Part shown: positions 34,161-42,632 of the stretch, in pieces
Layout of the letters: the number at the start of each line of letters is the position of its first letter
Numbering within the stretch: the stretch's first letter is position 1
Origin: Zhihengliuella sp.
GTDB lineage: Bacteria; Actinomycetota; Actinomycetes; Actinomycetales; Micrococcaceae
Length of the DNA stretch: 64,000 nt
NCBI RefSeq assembly: GCF_031178195.1
Contig: NZ_JAPSJL010000008.1
Coordinates: forward strand, 1 to 64,000
Direction: 5' to 3'
Program-made: the position numbers and the translations under genes
The notes under the pieces: model-generated
Database searches by the model: none
Told to the model about the DNA's origin: nothing
What the model saw: only the letters and a program-made list of their open reading frames with translations

Positions 34161-35615
34161 TCAGCCGGCGACCTCCTCCCAGGCCTCCGCGATGCGCGGG
34201 AGCGCCCACTCGAGCTCGTGCCCGGCCTGGGCGAAGGGGATCCGCATCCAGTGCTCCAGCCCGTGGTCCTCCACGGCGAACATCGAGCCCGGCGCCAGCA
34301 GCACGCCGCGCCGGCCCGCCGCCGCGGCCAGGGCCGTGGACGCCGGCCGCGGCAGCTCGAACCACAGTGAGAGGCCGCCGGCCGGCCGGCGCGCCCTCCA
34401 CTCCGGCAGCAGCTCCGCCGCCCGCTCCAGCACCAGGTCGCGGGTGGCCCCTAGACGCGCCCGCGTCTCCGGCAGCAGGTCGCTGCCGCGTTCCAGGAGC
34501 CGCGCGAGCACCAGCTGGTCCAGCACCGGGGCGCCCAGGTCCAGCGTCATGCGCATCCGCGCGAGGCCGCCGACCAGCGCGTGCGGTGCCCGGATCCAGC
34601 CGAGCCGCAGCCCGCCCCAGTGGGACTTGCTGGCACTGCCGATCGTCACGACGTCGTTGGAGAACCCGGCCATCGGGCGCACGTCGGGCTCGTCGTCCAG
34701 CCACAGGCGCGCGCACGTCTCGTCGACGATCCCCGTGGCCCCGGCCCGCCGCAGCTCCCCGGCCCACCGTTCGCGCACCTCGTCGGAGGCGAGCGTGCCG
34801 ACCGGGTTGTGGAAGTCCGGCAGGCAGAGCATCGCCCGGGCGCCGCTGGAGCGCAGCGCGCCGGCGACGGCGTCCACGTCCGTGCCGTCGGCACCGATGG
34901 GCACGGGCGCGACGCGCACCCCGTGGTGGCGCAGCGACGTGACGCTGTTGGGGTACGTGGGGCTCTCGGCCAGTGCGACGGCGCCCGGCTTCAGCAGGAG
35001 CCGGGCGGCCGCAGCCACGCCGGCCAGGGCGCCGGCGGTCACGAGGACCTGCCCGGCGTCCGTCGGCACGCCGCGGCGGGTGTAGTCGGCGGCGATCGCC
35101 TCGCGCAGCGCCGGGACGCCGAGCGGGAAATAGCCCATGCCGCTGATATAGGCGGGCAGCTCGTCGAGGGCCTCCTGATAGACGGCGGCCAGCCCCACCG
35201 GGGCGGAGGGCGCGGCGCAGGTGAGGTCGACGCCGGTGGGCTCGCCGACGCCGTCGTACGCCCCCGAGGCGCCGCCGCGCGGCCCGAAGCCGCCGAGCGG
35301 CAGGGGCTCCGCGCCCCCGACGACGGGGCCGCCCGGGACGCGGGCGATGGTCCCGGCCCCGACGTGGGCGCTGGCGTAGCCGCGGTCGCGCAGTTCGGCG
35401 TACGCGCGGGAGACCGTGGTCCGGCTGAGGCCGAGCGTGCTGACGAGCTGGCGCTCGCTGGGCAGCGCGGTGCCGTGGATGATGCGGCCGTTGGCGATGA
35501 GCTGGCGGATGGAGTCGGACAGCCACGCGTAGGCCGGCCGCGCCGCATCGGGCTCGCCGAGCATCGCGGCGAGGCGGCCGCCGCCGAGGCGACGGGCGGG
35601 TGTGATGGTGGCCAT
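34161..35615 (-). CDS. MocR-type PLP-dependent transcriptional regulator (YczR-like)
   Basis: The 484-aa protein fuses an N-terminal GntR winged helix-turn-helix (SERQLVSTLGLSRTTVSRAYAELRDRGYA) to a fold-type I aminotransferase-like domain. The PLP-binding lysine is in GSASKSHWGGLRLGW, with DFHNPVGT upstream. MocR proteins sense PLP or amino-derived ligands. Its genomic pairing with YczE-like membrane proteins on both sides identifies it as a YczR-type regulator. The ATG at 35615 is preferred over the TTG used in the track. CAGAAT six bases before the ATG may be a -10 of a leaderless promoter. Confidence 0.9.
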   Translation of the reverse strand: MATITPARRLGGGRLAAMLGEPDAARPAYAWLSDSIRQLIANGRIIHGTALPSERQLVSTLGLSRTTVSRAYAELRDRGYASAHVGAGTIARVPGGPVVGGAEPLPLGGFGPRGGASGAYDGVGEPTGVDLTCAAPSAPVGLAAVYQEALDELPAYISGMGYFPLGVPALREAIAADYTRRGVPTDAGQVLVTAGALAGVAAAARLLLKPGAVALAESPTYPNSVTSLRHHGVRVAPVPIGADGTDVDAVAGALRSSGARAMLCLPDFHNPVGTLASDEVRERWAGELRRAGATGIVDETCARLWLDDEPDVRPMAGFSNDVVTIGSASKSHWGGLRLGWIRAPHALVGGLARMRMTLDLGAPVLDQLVLARLLERGSDLLPETRARLGATRDLVLERAAELLPEWRARRPAGGLSLWFELPRPASTALAAAAGRRGVLLAPGSMFAVEDHGLEHWMRIPFAQAGHELEWALPRIAEAWEEVAG

Positions 35616-35632
35616 GGAGCCATTCTGCTGCA

Positions 35633-35657
35633 ATTGGCTATTTTTTCAAGGTCCAAT
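35633..35657. promoter_or_regulatory. ATTGG-N15-CCAAT inverted repeat between the MocR gene and YczE copy 2
   Basis: In the 60-base divergent intergenic region the pair ATTGG and CCAAT flank an AT-rich tract (CTATTTTTTCAA). It is the only obvious operator-like element for the MocR regulator and lies over both divergent promoters. Confidence 0.45.
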
Positions 35658-35675
35658 CGCGAGCAGAGTGGAGGC

Positions 35676-36389
35676 ATGGCACAGACGACCCACCCGAGGC
35701 TCCTCCCGCTGACCCCGCTCCAGCAGCTCCGCGCCGGACGGCTCCCGCTGCGACTCGTCAACCTGTTCGTGGGGCTCACCCTGTTCGGCGCCGCCATGGC
35801 GGTCTTCATCCGCGCCGGCCTCGGCCAGGCGCCGTGGGACGTCCTGCACGTCGGGCTCAGCACGCGGCTGCCCCTGAGCATCGGCACCATCATCATCCTG
35901 CTCGGCTTCGTGGTCCTGCTGCTGTGGATCCCGCTGCGGCAGTGGCCCGGCCTCGGCACCATCGCCAACGTCCTGTGGCTCGGCGTGGCCGCCGACCTCA
36001 CCCTGTGGCTGGTGCCGCCCATCGAGGGCCTCGGCTGGCAGATCGCGGCCATCGGGGCGGCGCTGGTGGTCAACGGCATCGGCGGCGCCCTCTACATCGG
36101 CAGCCAGTTCGGGCCCGGCCCGCGCGACGGCCTGATGACCGGCGTCCACCTGCGGACCGGGATCAGCATGCGCCTGGTCCGGACCGTGGTGGAGGTGACG
36201 GTCCTCGCGATCGGCTGGTTCCTCGGCGGGATCGTCGGCGTCGGGACGGTCGCGTACGCCCTGCTCATCGGTCCGCTCACGCAGTTCTTCCTGCGCTGGA
36301 GCGTGGTCGAGCTCCCCGACGCGACCGTTCCGCCGGAGCACGACGCGACCGCCCGCCCCGCCGCCGAGCCCGCGGCCTGCCGCTTGTAG
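35676..36389 (+). CDS. YczE-like membrane protein, copy 2
   Basis: This 237-aa paralogue of the gene at 33446 shares LTPLQQLRAGRLPLRLVNL, GQAPWDVLHVGLS, IPLRQWPGLGTIAN and GPRDGLMTGVHLRTG, with the same membrane topology and an added acidic/Ala-rich C-terminal tail. GGAG lies five bases before the ATG. It is transcribed divergently from the MocR gene across a 60-base intergenic region, the arrangement expected of the regulator's primary target. Transport or stress roles have been suggested for relatives, but none is established here. Confidence 0.85.
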   Translation: MAQTTHPRLLPLTPLQQLRAGRLPLRLVNLFVGLTLFGAAMAVFIRAGLGQAPWDVLHVGLSTRLPLSIGTIIILLGFVVLLLWIPLRQWPGLGTIANVLWLGVAADLTLWLVPPIEGLGWQIAAIGAALVVNGIGGALYIGSQFGPGPRDGLMTGVHLRTGISMRLVRTVVEVTVLAIGWFLGGIVGVGTVAYALLIGPLTQFFLRWSVVELPDATVPPEHDATARPAAEPAACRL

Positions 36390-36438
36390 CGGCCGGACCT
36401 GGGCGAGCCCGGGCAGACCCGGCTGGCATACTGACGCC

Positions 36439-37035
36439 ATGTACGTGGTGACCATCAACCAGCGGGACACGCGCGCGGCCGGGGACCGCGTCGACGACCT
36501 CGTCCGCGCCCTCGAGGACCTGCCGACGGCGTCCGCGTTCCGGCGCTCGGTGGCCGACGAGGCGATCGGCATCCTGACCGAGCCGGCCGCCGTCGTCACC
36601 GCGGCCCTCACCGCGCTGCGGGAGCGGCGCTGGAACGTCGGCATCGGCGTCGGATCCCTCCACGAGCCGCTGCCGGAGGAGCTCGACGACGTGCGCGGCC
36701 CCGCGATCGTCCACGCCCGGCGCGCGGTCACCGCCGCCCAGAAGATCGGCGAGCGCGTGCCGCTCGTGGTCGCCGGCCCGGACCCGGACCTCGCCGCCGA
36801 GGCCGAGGCAGTCCTGCGCCTGCTGGGCCACCTCGTGGCCCATCGCACCGCGGCCGAGTGGGCCGTCGTCGACCTGCTGGTCCCCGGGGTGCGCGGCCAG
36901 CACAAGGACATCGGCGCGGCCCTCGGGATCACCAGCCAGGCCGTGTCCAAGGCGGTCCTCCGCGCCCAGGCGAAGGAGGAGTGGGCCGCCCGGCCCGCCG
37001 CCGCGCGGCTGCTCGGCCTGCTGCACGCCTCCTGA
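36439..37035 (+). CDS. SatD-like protein with C-terminal helix-turn-helix
   Basis: This 198-aa protein starts MYVVTINQRDTRAAGDRVDDLVRAL and has the central RWNVGIGVGSLHEPLPEEL segment typical of SatD-family proteins. The C-terminus is a sigma-like or MarR-like helix-turn-helix (KDIGAALGITSQAVSKAVLRAQAKEEW). SatD is found in stress/antibiotic-tolerance loci of some Gram-positives, but its mechanism is unclear. The gene stands alone after YczE copy 2, with its own CATACT -10-like sequence upstream. Confidence 0.75.
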   Translation: MYVVTINQRDTRAAGDRVDDLVRALEDLPTASAFRRSVADEAIGILTEPAAVVTAALTALRERRWNVGIGVGSLHEPLPEELDDVRGPAIVHARRAVTAAQKIGERVPLVVAGPDPDLAAEAEAVLRLLGHLVAHRTAAEWAVVDLLVPGVRGQHKDIGAALGITSQAVSKAVLRAQAKEEWAARPAAARLLGLLHAS

Positions 37036-37183
37036 CGAGGCTGCCGGGCCGACGGGCGGGGCCGGTGCGCGCCGGACCTTAAGGAAATCCTCGGAAACCG
37101 CGTCACGATCCGCGGGCCGGGCGCTCTTTAAGGGTGACGCAGCAACCGCCGGCCCCGCCCGGGCCACCACCGCAGGAGACCGT

Positions 37184-37402
37184 ATGTCAGCCACCGCCCG
37201 CCACCTGGCCCCCGCAGCACCGTCCGGCCTCGCGCGCCGCCGGGGCCCGAAGCCACCGGCCGGAGGGTCCGGATCGCCGTCGCAGTGCGGCCTCGTCGCC
37301 CGGCGGATGGTCGCGATCGGCCTCGGCGTCATCGCCATGGGCGTACTGCTCGTCGCCGGCGCGCTCTCCGCCGTCGGGGCACTCCTCGCCACCGCGGTCT
37401 GA
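37184..37402 (+). CDS. Small single-pass membrane protein, hypothetical
   Basis: This 72-aa ORF begins with a basic, proline-rich segment and ends with one membrane helix (MVAIGLGVIAMGVLLVAGALSAVGALLATAV). GGAG sits seven bases before the ATG, which supports translation. No family is recognised. It lies in an otherwise empty stretch between a SatD-like gene and a DUF1761 gene on the same strand. Confidence 0.5.
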   Translation: MSATARHLAPAAPSGLARRRGPKPPAGGSGSPSQCGLVARRMVAIGLGVIAMGVLLVAGALSAVGALLATAV

Positions 37403-37496
37403 GGGCTGCCGAAAGCCTGTCCCACTGGGGACGATCGTGCCTAGACTGGCGGCACCGGCGCCCCCGCGGCGCGCAGCCGACCGCTAGGAGATCCCC

Positions 37497-37913
37497 ATGG
37501 TTCCCGACATCAACATCTGGGCCGTCCTCGTCGCCACGGTGGCGTCGATGGTGGTGGGCATGGTCTGGTACACGCCCAAGACCTTCGGCAGCGCCTGGAT
37601 GCGACTGGCGCGCGTGGAACCCGGGCAGGGGAAGAGCATCGCGGGGCCGCTGATCGTCAGCGCGATCGCCGCGTTCATCACCGCCTGGGTGCTGGCCGGG
37701 TCCGCGTTCATCGCCCAGGAGTTCTACGGCGGGTCGTTCCTAGCCAACACGCTCATCACGGGCGTGATCCTCTGGGCCGGTTTCACGCTCGCCCGATTCT
37801 TCACGCACGACGCGTTCGAGGGCCGGCCGGCCGCCCTGACCCTGCTCAACGCCGCTCACGAGCTCGTCGCCGTGCTGGCGATGGGCCTGGTGATCGGGCT
37901 CTTCGGCGTCTGA
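37497..37913 (+). CDS. DUF1761 membrane protein
   Basis: This 138-aa protein with four membrane segments starts PDINIWAVLVATVASMVVGMVWYTPKTFGSAWM, the defining pattern of DUF1761, and continues with ALTLLNAAHELVAVLAMGLVIGLFG. AGGAG precedes the ATG at good spacing. The function is unknown. It lies just upstream of a TipA-like MerR gene on the same strand but is separated by that gene's own promoter. Confidence 0.87.
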   Translation: MVPDINIWAVLVATVASMVVGMVWYTPKTFGSAWMRLARVEPGQGKSIAGPLIVSAIAAFITAWVLAGSAFIAQEFYGGSFLANTLITGVILWAGFTLARFFTHDAFEGRPAALTLLNAAHELVAVLAMGLVIGLFGV

Positions 37914-37970
37914 GGCCCCCGGGCGCGCGATCCGGTCCGCGCACCCGCCCGGACACCTGCCCGCTCCCCC

Positions 37971-38001
37971 TTGACCTTGACGTCGCGTCAACTTCTACCG
38001 T
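37971..38001 (+). promoter_or_regulatory. MerR-type promoter with 19-bp spacer and palindromic operator
   Basis: TTGACC (37971-37976) and TACCGT (37996-38001) are separated by 19 bp, the lengthened spacing typical of promoters activated by MerR proteins. The spacer contains the perfect palindrome TTGACGTCGCGTCAA (37977-37991). It lies 57 bases before the MerR gene and is probably its autoregulatory site. Confidence 0.7.
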
Positions 38002-38057
38002 GGTGATCACGCCGCCGGAGCACCAGGCGGGAGGGACGAGACGGAAGGAGCGCCGTC

Positions 38058-38894
38058 GTGACGAGCGCGCAGCACGGAGCCGCCGCACACGGTGGAGCGG
38101 ACCGCGAGTGGTCCATCCAGGAGGTCGCCCGGCTCACGGGGACCACCAGCCGGACGCTGCGGCACTACGACGACGTCGGTCTCCTGCCGCCGTCGCGCGT
38201 GGGGTTCAACGGGTACCGCTACTACGACGCCGACTGCCTCCTCCGCCTGCAGCGGATCCTCCTGCTGCGCGGGCTTGGCCTCGGCCTGCCGGCGATCCGG
38301 GAGGCCCTGGACGCCTCGGCGACCGGGACGGCGGCCTCCGCCCCAGGGCGGGCGGCGCAGGCCCGGGCGCTGGACGCGCACCTGGGCGTGCTCCGCGGCG
38401 AGCAGGAGCGGCTGGCGCGGCAGATCGCGTCGGTCGAGCGGACCATCACCACATTGAAGGGAGGTGGCGATCTCATGGCGGACACCATGTTCGACGGGTT
38501 CGACCACACGCAGCACAAGGACGAGGTGACCGAGCGCTGGGGAGCCGATGCCTACCGGGCGCGCGACCGCTGGTGGCGCGGCCTGGGCGACGAGGAGCGC
38601 GCCGCGTGGAAGGCCCGCGTGCGCGAGCTCGGCGAGGACTGGGCAGCGGCCGCCGCGGCGGGCGAGAGCCCGGCGTCGGAGCGCGCCCAGGCGCTCGCGG
38701 CCCGCCACGTCGAGTGGCTGGGCTCCGTGCCCGGCACGCCCGGGGCCGGTGGGGCGCCGGACACGGGCTACATCGCCGGGTTGGCGGATCTGTACGTCGC
38801 GGACGAGCGCTTCGCCGCGAACTACGGCGGCGCCGAGGGCGCAGGATTCGTGCGCGACGCCCTGCTCGAGTGGGTGCGCCGGCACGACGGCTGA
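38058..38894 (+). CDS. MerR-family regulator with TipAS domain
   Basis: The 278-aa protein has an N-terminal MerR winged helix (WSIQEVARLTGTTSRTLRHYDDVGLLPPSRVGFNGYRYYD), a long coiled-coil linker, and a C-terminal TipAS-like antibiotic-binding domain beginning MFDGFDHTQHKDEVTERWG. TipA-type proteins are activated by thiopeptides and other amphipathic drugs. The internal Met at the TipAS start could also yield a short drug-binding form, as described for TipA. The promoter has the 19-bp spacer expected for autoactivation. Confidence 0.9.
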   Translation: MTSAQHGAAAHGGADREWSIQEVARLTGTTSRTLRHYDDVGLLPPSRVGFNGYRYYDADCLLRLQRILLLRGLGLGLPAIREALDASATGTAASAPGRAAQARALDAHLGVLRGEQERLARQIASVERTITTLKGGGDLMADTMFDGFDHTQHKDEVTERWGADAYRARDRWWRGLGDEERAAWKARVRELGEDWAAAAAAGESPASERAQALAARHVEWLGSVPGTPGAGGAPDTGYIAGLADLYVADERFAANYGGAEGAGFVRDALLEWVRRHDG

Positions 38895-38907
38895 ACCCAG
38901 GGGGGAG

Positions 38908-38939
38908 GCCGGGCAGGCCAGGGGCGGGACCTGCCCGGC
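38908..38939. terminator. Hairpin after the MerR gene
   Basis: GCCGGGCAGG pairs perfectly with CCTGCCCGGC around a 12-base loop, 14 bases past the stop codon. Confidence 0.6.
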
Positions 38940-38953
38940 CCGCCCGGCCACAC

Positions 38954-38980
38954 CGAGCGGGCCGAGCGGGCCGAGCGGGC
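38954..38980. repeat. Three perfect 9-bp tandem copies of CGAGCGGGC
   Basis: Three contiguous identical copies lie in the intergenic region between the MerR terminator and the iron-transport promoter. No function is apparent. Confidence 0.6.
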
Positions 38981-39065
38981 AGGGCCGACTATTTAGGGCC
39001 GATCATGCCCGGGATTTCCCCACCGAGTCCATCAATATAGGCGCGCGGGCTTTTCCGTAATCGAC

Positions 39066-39084
39066 TTAGGTTCGGCTAAGCTCG
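39066..39084. promoter_or_regulatory. DtxR/IdeR-type iron box upstream of the ABC importer
   Basis: TTAGGTTCGGCTAAGCTCG matches the 19-bp DtxR/IdeR consensus TTAGGTTAGGCTAACCTAA at 15 positions and contains the inverted repeat CTTAG-N6-CTAAG. It lies 52 bases before the substrate-binding-protein gene, indicating iron repression. Confidence 0.65.
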
Positions 39085-39135
39085 GTCATCGACGCGGGCG
39101 GTCCCGCGGCCTGATTCCGAGCCCCTGGAGCACTC

Positions 39136-40182
39136 ATGAGGATCCGCACCCTCGCCTACGCCGCCCTGACGGCGACCCTGACCGCTGCCCTCGCCGGATG
39201 CGGGGCCTCCGAGCCCGTCCCGGAGGAGTCGGCCGCGTCCTCGGCCGCGGGCGAGGGCGTCACGGAGTACCCCCTGACCATCGACAACTGCGGCACCGAG
39301 GTCACGGTCGACGCCCCGCCGGAGCGCGTGGTGTCCCTGGACCAGAACTCCACCGAGATCCTCCTCTCCCTCGGGCTCGAGGACCGCGTGGTGGGCACGG
39401 CGTCCTGGACGGACCCGATCCTGCCGGAGCTCGAGGCCGCCAACGAGGACGTCCCGCGACTGGCCGACAACGCCCCCACCTACGAGGTCGTCCTCGGCGC
39501 CGATCCCGACTTCATCACCGCCTCCTTCGGCCGCCACCTCAACGAGACCGGCGTCGCCACCCGCGACCGCTTCGCCGAGACGGGCATCGAGACCTACCTG
39601 TCCCCCACCGACTGCGAGGGCGACGTCTCCATCAACGGCGGCGGCACGCGCACACAGCTGCTGGACGTCGAGTCCCTCTACACGGAGATCCGCGAGATCG
39701 CGGCCGTCTTCGACGTCCCCTCCCGCGGCGACGCGCTGGTCGCGGACCTGGAGGAGCGCACGGCCGCGGCGCTCGACGGCGTGGACGCCGACGGTGCGAC
39801 GGTCGCCTTCTGGTTCGCGGACACGCGCACGCCGTACATGGCCGGCGGCTACGGATCGGCGGCGATGCTCGCCGACATGTCCGGCATGGAGAACGTCTTC
39901 GCGGACACCCCCGACGACTGGCCGGCCATGGGCTGGGAGGCCGTCGTCGAGAAGAACCCGGAGGTGCTGGTCCTGGGCGACCTGCAGCGGGCGCGCTTCC
40001 CCGGCGACCTGCTCGAGGAGAAGATCGCGTTCCTCGAGTCGGATCCCCTGACCAAGACCATGGACGCGGTGAAGAACAAGCGGTACATCGCCCTCCACGG
40101 CGCCGAGATGAACCCGTCCATCCGCTCCGTCGACGGTCTGGAGAAGATCGCGGAGTTCTGGAAGGAGCAGGACGCTGGCTAG
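39136..40182 (+). CDS. Iron-siderophore-type ABC transporter substrate-binding lipoprotein
   Basis: The 348-aa lipoprotein has a signal ending in the lipobox LAGC and a FecB/BtuF-like fold (TVDAPPERVVSLDQNSTEILLSLGLEDRVVGTASW, LADNAPTYEVVLGADPDFITASF). It is the first gene of a three-gene importer with a FecCD-type permease and an ATPase. Related actinobacterial proteins are sometimes labelled F420-0 transporters. The DtxR-type box upstream argues for ferric-siderophore (or haem) uptake instead. Ligand not identifiable from sequence. Confidence 0.85.
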   Translation: MRIRTLAYAALTATLTAALAGCGASEPVPEESAASSAAGEGVTEYPLTIDNCGTEVTVDAPPERVVSLDQNSTEILLSLGLEDRVVGTASWTDPILPELEAANEDVPRLADNAPTYEVVLGADPDFITASFGRHLNETGVATRDRFAETGIETYLSPTDCEGDVSINGGGTRTQLLDVESLYTEIREIAAVFDVPSRGDALVADLEERTAAALDGVDADGATVAFWFADTRTPYMAGGYGSAAMLADMSGMENVFADTPDDWPAMGWEAVVEKNPEVLVLGDLQRARFPGDLLEEKIAFLESDPLTKTMDAVKNKRYIALHGAEMNPSIRSVDGLEKIAEFWKEQDAG

Positions 40183-40189
40183 CGCGGTC

Positions 40190-41335
40190 GTGACGGACGA
40201 GGAGAGGACCGGCGTGGCCGGCTCGAACCGGGGCGCGGTCGCGGCGACCGTCGGCGCGCGGAGCACGAACGCCGCCGGCGCCGCGGCGCCGCGCGTCCTG
40301 CGCACGCGACGGCGTCTGCGCACCGCGCTGCTGGGCACCGTCTTCACCCTCGGCGGCCTGGCCCTGCTGGTCCTGTCGGTCGGTGTGGCGATCACGCTGG
40401 GCCCGGCCGACGTCTCGCTCGTCAACGTGCGCGACGTGGTCCTGAACCACCTGGCGGGTGCGCAGATCCCCGTGCGCGTCTCCGAGGACGCGATCGTCTG
40501 GCAGGAACGCCTGCCCCGCGCCCTCGTCGCGGCCGCCTGCGGTGCCGGCCTCGGCCTCTGCGGGGCGATCATGCAGTCGCTGCTGCGCAACCCCCTGGCC
40601 GACCCCTACGTCCTCGGCGTCTCCTCGGGCGCCTCGACGGGCGCCGTCGCTACGGGCGTGCTGGGCCTCGGCGGTGCGGCCCTCGGCCTCTCCGGCGGCG
40701 CGTTCATCGGCGCGCTCGTTGCGTTCGCCCTGGTGCTGGCGCTGGCCCGGATGGCCGGCGGCGGCAACGACCGCGTGGTCCTCGCCGGCGTCGCCAGCAC
40801 GCAGCTGTTCTCCGCGCTGACCTCGCTGGTCGTGTTCGCGTTCGCGGATTCCGACGAGACCCGCGGGGTCATGTTCTGGCTGCTCGGCTCGCTGGAGGGC
40901 GTGCGCTGGGACGACGTCGGGCTCTGCCTCGCCGTCGTCGCGGCGGGGACGCTCATCTGCCTGCGCTACGCCCACGCGCTGGACGCGTTCGCGTTCGGCG
41001 ACGAGGTCGCCTCCTCGCTCGGGCTCAACGTGCGCCGCGTGCGCCTGCTGCTGCTGCTCATGACCGCGCTCATCACGGCCACCCTGGTCAGCGTGGCCGG
41101 GGCGATCGGCTTCGTCGGCCTCGTCCTGCCGCACGCGGCCCGCCTGCTCTTCGGCTCCAGGCACACGCGCGTGGTTCCGGCCACGGCCGTCCTCGGCGCG
41201 ATCTTCATGGTCTGGGTCGACGCCGGTTCCCGCGTAGCCTTCGCCCCCACCCCGCTCCCCGTGGGCGTCGGCACCGCGCTGATCGGTGTGCCGGTGTTCA
41301 TCGCCCTGCTCGCCCGACGCCGGAGGGCCGCATGA
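40190..41335 (+). CDS. FecCD-type ABC transporter permease
   Basis: This 381-aa permease has about ten membrane segments and the family pattern RLPRALVAAACGAGLGLCGAIMQSLLRNPLADPYVLGVSSGASTGAV. The coupling-helix region (GDEVASSLGLNVRRVR) is followed by GAIGFVGLVLPHAARLL. It starts with a GTG seven bases after the binding-protein stop. The N-terminal 45 residues are a hydrophilic Ala/Arg-rich extension. It works with the adjacent lipoprotein and ATPase for iron-chelate import. Confidence 0.92.
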   Translation: MTDEERTGVAGSNRGAVAATVGARSTNAAGAAAPRVLRTRRRLRTALLGTVFTLGGLALLVLSVGVAITLGPADVSLVNVRDVVLNHLAGAQIPVRVSEDAIVWQERLPRALVAAACGAGLGLCGAIMQSLLRNPLADPYVLGVSSGASTGAVATGVLGLGGAALGLSGGAFIGALVAFALVLALARMAGGGNDRVVLAGVASTQLFSALTSLVVFAFADSDETRGVMFWLLGSLEGVRWDDVGLCLAVVAAGTLICLRYAHALDAFAFGDEVASSLGLNVRRVRLLLLLMTALITATLVSVAGAIGFVGLVLPHAARLLFGSRHTRVVPATAVLGAIFMVWVDAGSRVAFAPTPLPVGVGTALIGVPVFIALLARRRRAA

Positions 41336-42138
41336 GCCTCACCGCCGAGAACGTCAGCTGGGAACGCGAGGGCGCGCTGATCGTCGACGGCGTGACCCTG
41401 CGCCCCGAGCCCGGAGCGACCGTCGGCCTGCTCGGCCCCAATGGGTCCGGCAAGTCCTCCCTCCTGCGCCTGATGCAGGGCGTCACCAGGCCGTCCGCCG
41501 GCGCGATCGAGCTGGACGGCGAGCCCCTCTCCTCGATCCCGCGCCGTGCCATCGCGCGCACGGTCGCGGTCGTCAGCCAGCACGCGCAGACCGACATGGA
41601 CATCCTCGTCGAGGATGTCGTGCGCCTCGGCCGGATCCCCCACCGCGGCACCTGGGGCGGCGACCCGGACGCCGACCGCGCCGCCGTCGTGCGCGCCCTC
41701 GAGCAGACCGGCCTGAGCGACAAGGCCGACCGGCTCTGGCACACGCTCTCCGGCGGCGAGCGGCAGCGGGCGCAGATCGCCCGCGCGCTGGCGCAGGAGC
41801 CGCGCGAGCTGCTGCTCGACGAACCCACCAACCACCTGGACATCCGGCACCAGCTGGAGCTGCTCACGCTCGTCACCCGGCTGCCGATGACCACCGTCGT
41901 CGCGATGCACGACCTCAACCTCGCCGCGATGTTCTGCGATCACCTGGTGGTCCTCCACGGCGGATCGGTCGTCGCCGGCGGCACGCCGCGGGAGGTGCTC
42001 ACGCCCGAGCTGATCCGCGAGGTCTACGAGGTGGAGGCGGAGGTCGCGTACGACGACGTCCGCGGCCGCGTGGTCATCTCCTTCGAGCCCGCCGTGCTCG
42101 CCAGCCGCTGCCCCCTGCCCGCCCTGCAGGGGCAGTGA
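41332..42138 (+). CDS. ABC transporter ATP-binding protein (siderophore type)
   Basis: This 268-aa ATPase of the FecE/FhuC class has Walker A GPNGSGKSSLLRLM, a Q-loop in VSQHAQTDM, signature LSGGERQRAQIARALAQ, Walker B ELLLDEPTNHLD and the H-loop in AMHDLNLAAMF. Its ATG overlaps the permease stop (ATGA), so it is coupled. The C-terminal 30 residues extend past the usual domain. It powers the importer encoded by the two preceding genes. Confidence 0.93.
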   Translation: MSLTAENVSWEREGALIVDGVTLRPEPGATVGLLGPNGSGKSSLLRLMQGVTRPSAGAIELDGEPLSSIPRRAIARTVAVVSQHAQTDMDILVEDVVRLGRIPHRGTWGGDPDADRAAVVRALEQTGLSDKADRLWHTLSGGERQRAQIARALAQEPRELLLDEPTNHLDIRHQLELLTLVTRLPMTTVVAMHDLNLAAMFCDHLVVLHGGSVVAGGTPREVLTPELIREVYEVEAEVAYDDVRGRVVISFEPAVLASRCPLPALQGQ

Positions 42139-42275
42139 CGACGCCGCCCGGAACCGGGTGACGGACTCCTCCCAGGCCGCTATGCTCGCCGCACAGGCCT
42201 GACGCCACCCCGCGCACGGCGGATGCGGCGGCCCCGGGCCGGACCAACGGACTCGACCGCCAGGAGGGCCGCGCG

Positions 42276-42632
42276 ATGCCCAGCGATGCCGAACGGAACG
42301 ACGCCGGGGGCGTGGTGCTCCACGCCTCCCACAGCCATCTCTTCCCGGGCGCACGGCTCGCGGCGCCGGGGATCGACGGGCCGCTCGCCGGCGGCTCCCG
42401 CCCTCGATCGCGCGAGGCGCGGATCGTCTTCTCCGACTTCTCGGAGGCCGACGCCGAGCTGAGCCGCCCGGACGACGCGCCCTCCGGCCACCTGCTGCTC
42501 GACGTGGCCGAGTACCGCACGGCGCCCGGCCGGGTGATCTCGGCCCGTGCCTGGCTCGTGGAGCAGCAGTCCACCGGCGGCGACGGCGCGGCGGCGGGGC
42601 TCCGCGTCGTCGCCCGGGCCGATCTCCCCTGA
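42276..42632 (+). CDS. Hypothetical small soluble protein
   Basis: This 118-aa ORF has AGGAGG ten bases before its ATG and codon use like its neighbours. No membrane segment or known motif is visible. The centre EARIVFSDFSEADAELSRPDDAP and the HLLLDVAEYRTAPGRVISARAWLVEQ stretch look like a small beta-rich domain. It lies between the iron importer and argE without an obvious link to either. Confidence 0.5.
   Translation: MPSDAERNDAGGVVLHASHSHLFPGARLAAPGIDGPLAGGSRPRSREARIVFSDFSEADAELSRPDDAPSGHLLLDVAEYRTAPGRVISARAWLVEQQSTGGDGAAAGLRVVARADLP

Noticed and set aside
38954-38980. Operator function for the CGAGCGGGC triplet repeat
   Set aside because: It lies downstream of a terminator and more than 80 bases before the DtxR box, with no dyad; it looks like simple-sequence expansion.
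39136-42138. F420-0 importer annotation
   Set aside because: There is no F420 biosynthesis gene in the window and a DtxR-type box precedes the operon, so a siderophore-type name is safer.
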